A DNA stretch of 64,000 bases from Patiria pectinifera. Its lineage: Eukaryota > Echinodermata > Asteroidea > Valvatida > Asterinidae. The notes under the pieces were generated by a model. It made no database searches, had not been told where the DNA came from, and was given only the letters and a program-made list of their open reading frames with translations. The position numbers and the translations under genes are program-made. Shown in pieces: positions 1 through 12,500 of this stretch (positions are counted from its first letter, which is position 1; each line of letters begins with the position of its first letter). Where the stretch lies: the NCBI GenBank assembly GCA_029964075.1, contig CM057129.1, positions 22,001,430 to 22,065,429 on the forward strand, read 5' to 3'.

Positions 1-262
1 ACGAATTATAGCAACCACGCACGTGTGCATCGTGTCAATGCTTGCGCACACCCAATCAATTAAAAAGGAACTTTCCAAAAAAAGGTCTTTAGACGCATCT
101 TGGGAAATGACCCTCTTTTAGTGTTTTCTTCAAAATGACAGCATGCCAGAAGAAATAATTTCACAGGGAGTTTAGTGCCATTACTATCTGTCAACCAAGT
201 ATGCTTTTCAACAATAATTTTGTCAGTTACTTCTTGGATAGCTGCAAATGATGTACTCTACC
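1..262. repeat. ~450-bp interspersed repeat, copy 1 (cut by window edge)
   Basis: Shares long near-identical stretches with 13796-14240 and 22092-22542, including gacgaattatagcaaccacg and ttcacagggagtttagt. The three copies end at the same place, at gatg-actct-ctta-like sequence. No coding potential and no clear inverted ends are visible. It lies in ALDH7A1 sequence downstream of exon 15. The family is unknown to me; a non-autonomous DNA element is the likeliest class. Confidence 0.8.
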
Positions 263-270
263 TTTATACG

Positions 271-443
271 CAGTGGCGTCGCCAAGGGGGGGCCAGGGGG
301 GGTGCCCCCCCCCAAAACCTAGTAGTCCCCCAGTGCCCCCATCTGAGATTGGTGGTAAAAAAAAAAATATATATATAAGTTCCCCTCAAATGCTGGTGCC
401 CCCCCTGTGCCCCCCCAGACTGAAAAGTCTGGTGACGCCACTG
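271..443. mobile_element. hAT-like MITE with 8-bp target duplication
   Basis: Ends are CAGTGGCGTCGCCAAG and the inverse TGGTGACGCCACTG. Directly outside are identical 8-bp copies, TTTATACG at 263-270 and 444-451. An 8-bp duplication with CAGTGGCGT-type ends is characteristic of hAT elements. The body is G/C-homopolymer rich (runs of g and c) and codes nothing. It sits right at the edge of the 1-262 repeat. Confidence 0.9.
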
Positions 444-585
444 TTTATACGTTTGCTCAGCACTACGTTATATTCAGTGGCTTCACAAATTTGGCAACTT
501 GGTGCCCCTGCAACTCATTTTTTTTTTTTTTACCAGAGCCGGAGCAAAATAACTACAAAGTCTTGAGATGGATGTAAGTACGTAC

Positions 586-3500
586 CCCAGCCAACGGAAG
601 AGATTGCCAGGATTCTTGGTGAAGAGACTACTGGACAGGCCTTGCTTGACTTCATTGTTCCATGCGATGGCTTCCTCTAAGTTCTAGAAGAAAGACACAC
701 AAAAATGTAACTTTAATATAAATAATATACAATGAAAATTAGAAACTTTGCGGGTTCTCGAACTGCCATTTTCAACCGTACAGTACTAACCTTAAATTCT
801 TTTGCTGATAAAGGCATGACTTTTGGGACAATCACTGAACGAGTTAACAGTTTCTTATACTAGTACTTCCAGAAAGTCCTTGACAATTCCAACGAGCACA
901 ACATAGGCAAGGTCAGTTGGCAGAGTATCGATACAAAAGCCCTTTTTTAGGGGGGTTGGCCTGGTACCATCTTCCAACATAGGGGGGCGCTCTTCAAAAC
1001 TGATGATTATATGCTAACTATGCATTATGTGCCCCTGTGCCCCTTTTCAGGGCATATTGTATGGGTTTTGGGGGCTTTGTTTTCATATTCCTCGTTTATA
1101 TCTATATCTATACCATTATTGGGAAATGGTTACTTTTAAGAAATAGAAAGATACTTTAAGGGCATTTATTTAACTTGAAGGGGCACTTTTATGCTCGAGG
1201 CGAGGGGGCACATTTATGACCGCAAAAGGGGCACTTGGGAAAATCTGGGGGGGCAAATGCCCTCCCAGCCCCCCCGGTTCCGCCGCCCCTGCCTCGTACC
1301 ATACTTTCTATGGGGCGCTGTTCAAATCCAACGATTATGAACACTATATATCACAGAATAGTGTACATATACCCCCAACCAAGCTGGCTCTGTCCGTATT
1401 TTGTGCAGAGGCAGACATTATTACCAGTAAAAAAAAATTGAGTGTCAGAGCGGGTGGGTTCGCATTTTTCTTCATTGAATTTCTATGGAATGTTTTTTTT
1501 TTGACAGAGCTGGGTTTTTTTTAACCTCCCCCCGGATCGGCGCCTGGTCCCAAATGCACAAAATCTTACATCAGGGATGCGAAAAATAATTTAGACCACA
1601 ATACTATGGAATGACCCAATATATTTTTGACGAATGACCCAATATATTTTTGACAAATCCCCCCCCCCCTTTCCGGAAAAGCAAGGGGTCGAGCTCAAAG
1701 GAAAACAAGCAAGCAAAATCCAATTTCCTTCCAAAGTCGGTGAACACATTTCTACAGATCAAATCCACAAATTAAACTGCCCGCAGTCTGCTACCAGGAA
1801 AACATCTTCAGGAACTTGGCTCCAGAAACATTATGAACATGTATGCATACAGCTTGTTTCATCCCTAAGGCCTCTTTTGAGCAATGTCTTTTCTATGAAT
1901 AATTCCCTCTCGGTTCAAATGTACCAAGGGGGATTAAACTTAAGATTTGATGGATCACTCACCACAACATTTTGGCATACAAACAAAGTAGAGCAACATA
2001 TTGATGTACCGGTTCTGGAATTTACTACCTTACGGAGACATGAACACAATAGGGAACAAAAGATTGTATACGTCTCCAGAAGAACATTTCTATAGATGAA
2101 TACGTCTCCACAAGATTTTCACGAAATAGATATATGGATTTTACTCAAAAACTAGGAATTTCCAAGGTAGGTTGATCTGTCGCAAATGGAAGAGTTTTAG
2201 AAAAGGGATATTTAGTCCAAATTTCAGCCCAGGAAATTAATTCTGATTAAAATAAGAGCATTTTGAAACTTCAATTTCACACTCGAAAACTTTACTACAC
2301 GAGAACAAAGAAATGTCTCCACAGGAATACAAATTCCAGAATGGGGGGTATGTTCTCATACATCCGGCAGTGCAAGATGAAATATGAAGTGAATTTTTTT
2401 TTCTGGAACTTATGTTTTGTAATATGCGACACTGCAACATAATACTGTTTTCAACACTAATTTAGTAGGCAGTTATTCACAGCTGTATCTTTGAAAATTT
2501 GAAAAACAATCAAGCAAGTGTAATGCATAATACAAAAATTATCGAGTGGCATCTCCCAGCACAGTAACTGACAAACAACTGCAGTTAACTGGGAGATCAA
2601 ATTTCCAGTCCTCAGTGTCTCAATTTTAAACAAGTCTCTACAGTTGCAACTGTGTAAAGGTAAAAACTAGCCATGAATAGACCATGTTACCCACAGTGTA
2701 TGACGCCATGTCTATCAATTGGCTGCCAACAGGCAAAACAGTTACTCAAACAAGTCTTTCCGATGTTTTTCCTCATGTTATTGTGTCCACCTTTTTATAC
2801 CCTGCTCCGTATACAAGTACATGTATGCAATGCATGCACAGTGGCTTGCTTTCTTCCAGGGTCTCATGATCAAAACACTCAATGTTGTACCAAGTGCCCA
2901 TGGCTTGCTTGCACCAGTGTCATCAGTGATCTCATCACTTGAATTACGGCCCAGGCCGACAGACAAAATAGTTTGAGACCCAAACAAGTCTTTCCAACGT
3001 TTTTATCATGTTACTGTGTCCACCTTTTAAACCATGTACATGTACTGTACATGCAGTGCAGAGTGGCTTGCTTTCTTCATGGGTCTCATGACCCAACACT
3101 CAATTTTGTAAACAAGTGAGGCATGGTCTACATACAATCCCGTGGGTGGTTGCACCAGTACCATCAGTAATCTCATCACTTGAACTACAGTACAGGCCAG
3201 ACAAAATAGGTTGAAACCCAAACAAGTCTTTCCGACCTTGTTATGTAATTTTGTCCACCTTTTAAACCATGTACTGTACATGCAGTGCAGAGTGACTTGC
3301 TTTCTTCATGGGTCTCATGACCACAACACTCAATTTTGTAAACAAGTGTGGCATGGTCTAGATACAATCCCATGGGTAGTTGCACCAGTACCATCAGTGA
3401 TCTCACTTGAGCTACGGTCCAGGATTACTTGGACATTGGCTTTCAGGAATGCTGATCAAACAGGGGCTGCCGTTTTCCTCCTGCTTTGCTTGCATGAAAA

Positions 3501-6500
3501 ATATTTGTAACTCAATTTATGCAGGAAGCTAGGTTTTGTTTGGTGGGTTCCATGGCACACATTCCAGTCTGAAGTAGTACTTTTATAGTGATAAAGCACT
3601 TTGCAGAGTAACAAAAACAATTTTAAAATCAGATTTCATGAATATGTTTTAAAGGATGCACTGGCTTCTTTTAACAAAAAGAAGAAACATGAGTAGACAA
3701 TAAAGAAAAGTGAGGTAGCACTTATGCAAACTTTCTGCTTATCATTTTAAGTGCTACCTTATTTTTCCATTTGATTAATCTGCCTGATTAAACATAGCTG
3801 CCCACCATTTATAGTACACAAAACAGAATATGACAAGCCTACTTCATCTACTCCTAAGAACTAATATCTGCCTGAATTCTGTGATATTTTAAGTTTGCCA
3901 TATTCTGAACTCCCCATCCAATTTGTTGCCAAGATTCTGACAGCAATTTCCTGACTTTTGGACTTGTTTCATTTTTTTTTTAGATATCGTGAAATGCTGA
4001 TGCAATTTTGCAAACTCCTCCCATCTGTTTCATCTGTTTCAGAGGCAATTCAATCAAAGCCTAAATCAGCAACAGCAACAAAACATGCTCAAAGTGCACT
4101 GACACGTCCATGTTATTCAAGGCATTCCTTTCAGAGTGAACAAAAAAAAAGCAATTTTTGTCTCATTTCAGAGGGAAGAAATTGAAGACCACCTGTTTTC
4201 TAAAAAATCTTTCCAAAAAAGTGGCAGTGTTTTGTTCAGGCATAGTCATATGATAGATCTTAAAGATGGAAGAATCTATATTAAAAAAAGACCTACAAGG
4301 ACCACACAATGACCAGGAAATGTAAGATATTTGTAATATGAGGAGGCATTCTGGGAGAGTGTCATGATTTCCCTCGAGGCAATGCCCTTTTTCGTTAGGA
4401 AAATAATGACAAAATCTGACAAAATGACCGCAGAAAGGCTCCGGAGATCGTGAGGAAGTTCTCAGTATTAGGCTACTGTTCAGGGTTCATTATATAAGCG
4501 ACGCTAGCACTGCAGCTAGATCAACACAATCTTCTGATGGGAATACGAAACAGTGCAAGATACTTTGGAGCAGTTAGTCACGCTGTCAGTTCTTCAAACC
4601 GTGCCTGTTGTGATAAACTCCCTTGATAGTGGCCTAGAGTTTGGCTAATCTTTTTTGGCAATGATATCAGCTCCGGGAAAAGAAAAACGCTCGACATAAT
4701 GGCAATTCTAACTGGATCTGTGGTCCAGCTATATCTACAAATGACATCCTTAGTGTAGATTTTACTTTGACAATGACAACTCAATAAGAGTTTTTGGTTA
4801 ATTAAAGTGGGATATATAATTTTAGTATTTATTATTAAAAAAAAACTGAGATGGCTATACTGGATAACTCTTGTGCATATGGGGCTCATTGATTGTGTGA
4901 CTAGTATCATCCGTTGTTCAGTGGAGCCCACGCGCTATGCGACAATGTCTGATATAATGTGTGCATGCAAATGTTATGCAACCCCGCTCGCCAACCAATG
5001 AAAGTCGACTTTATTAGAAATCGTGATGTAATTTCAAGCAGAACCTCAGCCTGAGCTGTTGATTGGTAAATTTGCTGCCATGTTTTTGTAATAAACAACG
5101 GGTTAACAAAGACCAGATAGTAGGCACACCGCACCCGCTGAATGGTCATAATCTGAAGGTCAAGATGAAGTGTTGTTTTGAATAACCTGCACACAGATCA
5201 TAGATGCTTGCAGGTGTACATGTAAAAGGTACGAATTGTACATTCTTGATAAATTCTGAATCAATGATGATGAGTCAAAATCCACAGTCATCACTGATTG
5301 CTCGCTGTCACCACTGATTGCTCGCTGTCACCATAATTTAGCTTTTAGCAAGCAACAAATTCTATGTGTATGACTTGGGTCAGACTCACATTAGAGTCGA
5401 AGCCCATGTTTCGTGTGAAGTGCTTGGCAGTGCATGCACATGCATACATGTTTTGTGTGAAATGTTTAGCAGTACATGCACATGCATACATGTACTGAGC
5501 ATGAAAGTCCATTTCCAGGCCCATTATTGAATCACATCAATGGAAAGGTACTTTTGGGGACTTCAGTTAAGGAGCTCAAAGCACATGCAATATATAGCCA
5601 CTGATACATTTTCCTCACGTACATGGACAACAGAGTATGCGCAATCGCTTGCCTGTTTATTGATTTTGAACAGCAAAAACACGAATTAGGCATGCATGAA
5701 TGTAGGCCCCTACAAACGTTTCAAGTGGTGAGGTGGTGCGCATTCAATAATTGTAACACAGGTTATCAGAGTTTTTTTTCCCGGGATGCGATACGAGTCA
5801 AGTGATCACAACTTCCCGCTTTGTGAAGAAAGTTTCCCCGGTACCCTACTGGGTGGTGATAAGCTAATGCACTGCCAGGGCCAACAAGCTTTGATAGTGC
5901 CTTGGCAGAGTTCTAAACCACATTCCATCTTAATAAATCCCCAATTGGTCAAACCAACCTAACTATTCCTAAGTATTGTAGTGAGACGTCTTTTACGACG
6001 CACGGTACAATTGGCGCACCAGCCCAGAAAAATGTATATAAACGCCTACACTCAGTGCGTGAACGCGCGAATATCAGCCCTTTTCTGCCTGCACACCGAA
6101 GTGTGCAATTTGGAGGCCTAGTTCACAACAGCCGTACACTGGCCAGGCGTTCGGGGAACCGGGAACCGTAGGGCACTTGGAAACTTAGAGCACTTTCAAC
6201 CTTAGGGCAACTTTAGAAATACAAACTTTGTGATTACAATTTATCATTGGCAACTTTATTACAATTTATAGAATTGAATGGAAGTTGAATCTAAGTTGTA
6301 TGCTTTTTGTAACACTTGTTTTGTGAGTTTAGATTGAGATTCAGATCCAGAACTATTGTTATTGATTTTGTAAACAAGTAATCTGTAACAAGTTCATGAG
6401 ACCAAACATAATGTGACTCCTAGTGTTTTGATTTGTGTCTGTTTGTCTTGATTTGTCCTTGGCGTCCTTAAATCTAATCATTTGAGCGGACCTTCTTAAT

Positions 6501-9500
6501 GGCGTACCGCTACAGTATGAAACCAGTAGAGTAACTACACTTGCAAAAGGTTGAATGATCTGTTCCAGTCATTCAAAATGCCCTAGGCAGTCTAGAATTT
6601 AAAGGCCAAGCTGAATACAAATTGCGATAAATAAGTGGCACTCAGAAAGAATGACCTTATTACATCCCGTACCCGTACAGGTAAATAGTGTTAAGTGCCA
6701 CTCTTTTATGGAAAGTTAAACATTAAAAGCCAAGAGCAACTACATGTGCAGGACACGGAAAGTTTAACTGCTGCAGTACCTCACTTTTAATGATTCTAGA
6801 GTGTCTAGATTCCAAGTATTGTTCACGTCATGAGCCGAACCCAATGCAAAAAGGTATAAATAGATGTACATGTATGTGGTACTTAAAAGCTAAGAATGAC
6901 CTTGCTCTACATCCTTTTCCACACTGCAGATAGAGGTTAAGTGCTGCTCTTCAAATCAATGTTGATGGATTTACATGTATATAGTTACGGCTGCCTGTAG
7001 CCAGAGTCTGTTTTAGGTCAACTACTGAGTCGCTCCTCACGTTTTTGCTTCAGTTTGAGAGTCTAGCAGACGTGTCTTGCCTAGGGGATCACAATCCACG
7101 CGCACAAGGGGCCCCAACACTCTACCAAATGTTCACCAAGGATTAAAAAGACTATAATCAAGCTCAGCCAAATGATCCACAAGTCAGGCCAGGTCAAAGA
7201 TACAAATTCAAACCGATGTTTTTGTATCACTATATTGGTACTGTTGATGATGAATTGAAGAGATATCAAAAACACTCACGCCAATAGCCAAAACCAATGT
7301 ATGTATTTACTTGGATTAGTTCATCAACCAAAACGAAATATTTATGATCCTAAATATATCACGATAGATGTATACTCACCGACAGTCAGTCCAATACAAA
7401 ATCCAACACAAAAATAAAAACAGCCACAAAACACAGGTTATTCCGTATGTCCAAAGTTATAATTTGGTCTCCGGAGCTCAAACTTATTGGAGGTTGTAGC
7501 CACACTATCCAGCTCTCGATCCATAGTGGCAATTTCTATCCATTTGACTGGTGCCCCTGAACATTGACTACTGGGAGGCCACATGCATGTAAATGTACAT
7601 GTAGTGCCGATGAGTATCTCAGCTGGCTGAGCATTGGCACTGTGTTCTTGGTCTTTCTATAAATTAGTGTTCCACTTTTGTTCCTGTCCCTGTTACATCT
7701 GACATCTATGATTGAATGATTCTGATTCACTCCTTCATGCAGTCGTTCTCCAAGAGTGATTATGAACAGCAAACTACCTACCCAATAAATAAAACATCAT
7801 TTGAAGTCATTTTTAATGATACTTGAATGGCAAATTACAAAGTACTAAGGTAACAGGGACAGCAAAAATGTCACACTTTGGACTCTAAATTTGTAGGATG
7901 ACCCTTCTAGAGGTCGTAGTTTCAATTCCATTCTAATCCAAAAAAAAAATATAAATTGCAATGCTTATACAGCGCTTGCCATCGTGTCAACAATCTCAGT
8001 GTTTTAGAATTATTCCACCGTTCATCAGGCCATGAGACTTGGCGTGGAAGCTGATATCAGCGCACTTTCGGCCCTCTACCCTCACAGGTACCCATTAATA
8101 ATAATAATATTAACAGGCATTTATATAGCGCTTTTAAATGGGGTATCAAAGCCCTTTACAATTATTATTACCCCTGTTCAACGGGCAAACACTCCTGAAA
8201 CCGTCTCAACTCCCTGGGGAGCATACGGGGCCGGTAGGCACCCATTTTGGCGCTCTTGGCTGTAATCAACCTCTAATAGTATTACCAACTCTGCCCTCAT
8301 TCATACCCCCTGGAGAGACAATTCAGGTGATTCACAATGCAGTGCACCACCAAGAGTTTGTCATGGAGAGTCAATTTTTCAAGTTAACATTTGACAAAAC
8401 ATGGCCCATTTGAATGAGTTTCAGTTGACAACTTGAGCTAATGTCGATCCCGTTGGCTCAGTGGTCGAGTGGTGGGACGTCTGCACTGGAGGGCGGGGGG
8501 TCGTGGGTTCGGGTCCCGCCCGGGTGATTTTTTCCAACTTTCACTCGGGAGGTGACACACTGAGTATACAGTGTTTAAACGTCGGTGAAGGGCAAGGCCT
8601 GATTTGATTTATATCACCCCGACGCAAAATTCCATATTATAATTGAGCTAATGTGTTATAGATTGGGGCATAGCGTTCTGCCGCCTTACAAAAAAACACC
8701 ATATTGATACAAAGAAAAGAAAAGGGCAAACAGATACTCGAGTCATACGCTAACGAAACTACTGACCAGAAAAACGAACAATTTCAAATGTCCCGCACTG
8801 CAAATTTGTCAACCATCTCCCACAATGCACTGGGAAAAATGAACTCTCCGTGGCAAACTCTTGGTGGCGCACTGCATCGTGAATCGCCTGAATTGTAGTT
8901 AAGTGTCTTGCCCAAGGGCACAAACACCGTTATCCTGGCAGGGCTCAAACCATCGTACATGAGTCACACACCATAACCACTGGACAACAGCATTCATGTC
9001 TAAAAGCAAACGTCAGTCAGGCTTCCTAGTTCTAATCGTTACAAACTTCACCTTGTGCTATCTGAGAGGGCTCTTTAAAAAATTGCGATTTTTTTTTTTT
9101 CACTCCTGTCTTAAAAACTACCTGTTTATATACCTGGTTAAAAATTCCAAGATGATGAATAAAGCCCGGAAATTGTAGAGTGTCTGGTAGGAACATGAGG
9201 AGAACCACGCCCTTGGGGAATTCTCAATGAAAAGCCAGCAGCTTTCCAGCGGCGTCATATTAGTAAACCAGACAGGAGACTGAATAGAATTCAATCACAT
9301 GAAGTGGGCAACAAAAAAGGACTTGGGGGTGTAGTCCCATGGGAAGGAAACATACAAGATCACTCTGTGATTTTGTTAGGACATGGGGGAGTAGCCTGAC
9401 AAACTGTTAATGAATAATGCTAGACCCGGCAAATTGATTTTATCAATGGATTAACCTTTTGGTTTGCAGTTATGGTTAATCAGATGGCTGATTTATTTTC

Positions 9501-12500
9501 TGTGGCAATTCCCTCTTTTCACACTCTGCCATTGGGCATGCAGAGCCTCGATCTGGCAACTTTACACTATGAAAATAACCGGTTCGGTGATCTGAACCCC
9601 GACACGGGAATTACTGAACCGGCTATATTTATTGTGTAAACTTGCCAGATCGAGGCTCTGCATGTCCATGGCGGAAGTGTGAAAAGAGCGATTTGTTGCA
9701 CATGATGATGTTGAAAATGGTAGCATTTACTCACCTTTTACATCTTTTATCTTTATTTTCACCAAGTATGTCCGTCTGTGTGTTCGCTCTGCTTCCTTTT
9801 GTAATTATTGTAGGGTTTTGGCTAAGGAATTTTGGGTTTGTGCTAAGGTAGAAAGGGTTTATGATTTATCAAAATGTATAGAGAATTGACTAATCATACT
9901 GAATCTTCTTTTCTTTTGAAACGTATTTGTGAGTTTTTCGAATGAAGAATTCTGAAGGCATGTGCTCCGGGAGTTAGGGTTAAAGGGAATGTACATCATT
10001 GGCTTTTGCTGTAATTTTCAGAAATGAACTATTTTGAGGGGTTAGTATAACAGATCAAATATTGTTACACTGACATGTTTGAAGTTTTGTGTTCGAAAAT
10101 ACTGGAAAAACCAAGAAAAACAAAAAATTCAAGTAGTCTGGTTCCCTGACTCCACTTAAGATAAAATGAATCATTTATACATGTAGATGCCGGAAAATTG
10201 TAAGATAATGGAACCAGTCTAACTGGCCTGCACCCGCTCATGAACATGTAACCAATAGCAAACAAAATTTGGACTGAAAAAAATTGGTAAATTTGGAGCA
10301 GTAGTTGAAAAATAGTTAGGTTTTTCCAATGGTGGTCGGCTGACCACCGTTGGAAATTTATACAAAATACCACTTTTCTTGAAAATGACTTCACACATGG
10401 TGCCATAATTTTACAGGATGCTTTAGACTGTCATTTACCAACATACTATTAGGTATTTCATAAAAAATTGGTAGTTCTGTGTTTGCGATGTTTGCAAATG
10501 TTGTATATTCCCTTTAATGATTTGACAAAGTGTACAGAGAGTGGAATACTCACACTGGTCTTCAGGACGTACAGCACAGGAGCGAAGGCTTCTGACTGAA
10601 CCACTGGAGAATCATGGGATAAGCCCGAGATGATTGTCGGCTCAACGTAGTGCCCTGGTCTATCCAATATCTGGCAAAAGTATCAGAGATGGAATATGTT
10701 AAGATGTCCTTTTTTTACCTGGGTATCCTGCAACAATCAGGATGTGCATTACAGGATAATTTTTGGACCTGGGTACCTGTTGTCATAACTGTCAGGCAAT
10801 AGAAAACTCAACAAAATGAACCAGCAAAACCCGCAGAGTATTGGGATCCTGGGTATCAATCCTAGTCTGCTCCTACACAGCCAGTGGCGTAAATCCGCGT
10901 CGGCAAGTGGGGGATAGGTGATGACATAAAATTTGTGGTCGTGGAAATTCAAAAAGCTTGGGGGCAGAGAGTTGGGACACCACATGACGCTAGGGGGTCC
11001 CGTTCATAAATTTACATCTCAAGAAACGCCCGCCAACGTCCCTTAACCATACCTCAAAACGGTACATTTAAAGCTTGAGTGCTGTTTGTTCTCCGTTTTT
11101 TCATAACTATTTAGTACATCTTGGCTGTGGGCAAGTTAAAAGAAAACCTCATAATCTGCATTATTTTGTTTCTCTCCACAACAATCTGGTGGATGATTCA
11201 TGGCCCCTCCCCCCTGGTCAAAAAATTGAAAATTTGTGTTTGCTTTTCAGTCAATACTCATGACAGAAGACAAAGAAAGTCATGGGGATCTTTGACTCAA
11301 TATCTGAGCGAGATTTCGAGGCAGTGTTCAATCTGGTGTTCATATTAAGCTTAAATAATAATAATAATCTTATCATGCATACTCATTTGAAAATGACTTC
11401 TCGCCATTCTAGAACCCAGAATGGATACAGCAAGTTCCATCCAAGAAATACAGTTAAGGTCCAAGACATGATGCTCTAGATAACGACAAGAACTCCTCTA
11501 CTCTTCCTCACCTTTCCTCCGGCCTCAATTTTGCCTCCCTGGGCCACCGCATTCTGGATGGCATTCTTGTAGATGTCCACACCTTGCTGGGAGTGCATGG
11601 GACCATACAGGATATTCTCTGGGGGGGGGAGAAGCGAAACATCCGACAGATTTAAATAATGAGCAGCTCGATCCACTGACAATACAAAAATGCCGTCTTA
11701 TTAATGACTTTCAGCCTGTTTTGTCTCCAATAAAAAAATTGTTCTAAACAGCAAAAATGTTTTCCAACGTCTCTGTTTTACAACAGGCATGCAACTGAGA
11801 AGTCACAAAACACAAGGACACTCCAAGCTTTACAAGACTTTATTCATTGTTTTTCAATTTTTAATGGCAGAAGTGTAAAGTGGAAAACTGCTAAATCAAC
11901 TGATCCGAGGAAAAGTTGCATGCCTGTTAAAATGAGAGTGCAGCAATACTTCACAACCAAAACATACCATCCAAGGGATCCCCAATCCTGACTTGACTGT
12001 AGGCTTTCTTCAACTTCTCCAGCACTTCGTCGTGAATCTTCTCGTGTAGGATCTGACAAGAGAACAACAAGAAACCATGAAATTGAAAGGTGCTTCGTAG
12101 ATCCAAAAAGGAGGAAAACATTTTTTCCTAAGGCATACCATAAATCACTTGTTTAAAAGAAGCATGTTCTTCAACACAGATAGGAGGGAAATGATCCTTG
12201 CATCACAGATAGTTCATCCTGACTTACAATATATGAGATCAAAGGTTACTATTTCACACAAAAAGATATAGCATCAATAGACACAAATTATTAATTATGC
12301 ACACAGAGGTACTTGTCATTCGCATCAGTTGCGCACACAGGATTTGGCTGGAGGGGGGCTCACAATGTTTTTTTCCATTTTTTTTTCTCGAAGTTTGAAT
12401 GTTTTCCAAAAAGCAGAAAATTTGGGGTTTTTTGGGGGCGGACTATTTTGACGTTGTGGCCCCACTTACACCCCTGTTATACCACTCGAAAATAGGCCAC

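Larger units (their letters stand above)
8090..8990 (-). mobile_element. tRNA-derived SINE (reverse), split by a foldback element
   Basis: The left part (8090-8317) matches the 3' body of the SINEs at 28085 and 44080: ctccctggggagcatac, attacccctgttc, an ataata tail and tatatagcgctttt. The right part (8898-8990) matches the reverse complement of the SINE head, with cttgcccaagggcac and a degenerate tRNA-like box. The two parts would be contiguous without the 8318-8897 insert. Boundaries are approximate. Confidence 0.72.

Noticed and set aside
1634-2095. 153-codon plus-strand frame as a gene
   Set aside because: Begins in AT-rich repeat-like sequence, resembles no family, lies in an ALDH7A1 intron and has no splice or promoter support.
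2748-3425. CRISPR array
   Set aside because: Three long units with no short repeat/unique spacer alternation, in a eukaryotic intron.
8441-8530. Possible tRNA gene
   Set aside because: Same reason: internal promoter boxes without a convincing cloverleaf, followed by a non-tRNA body.
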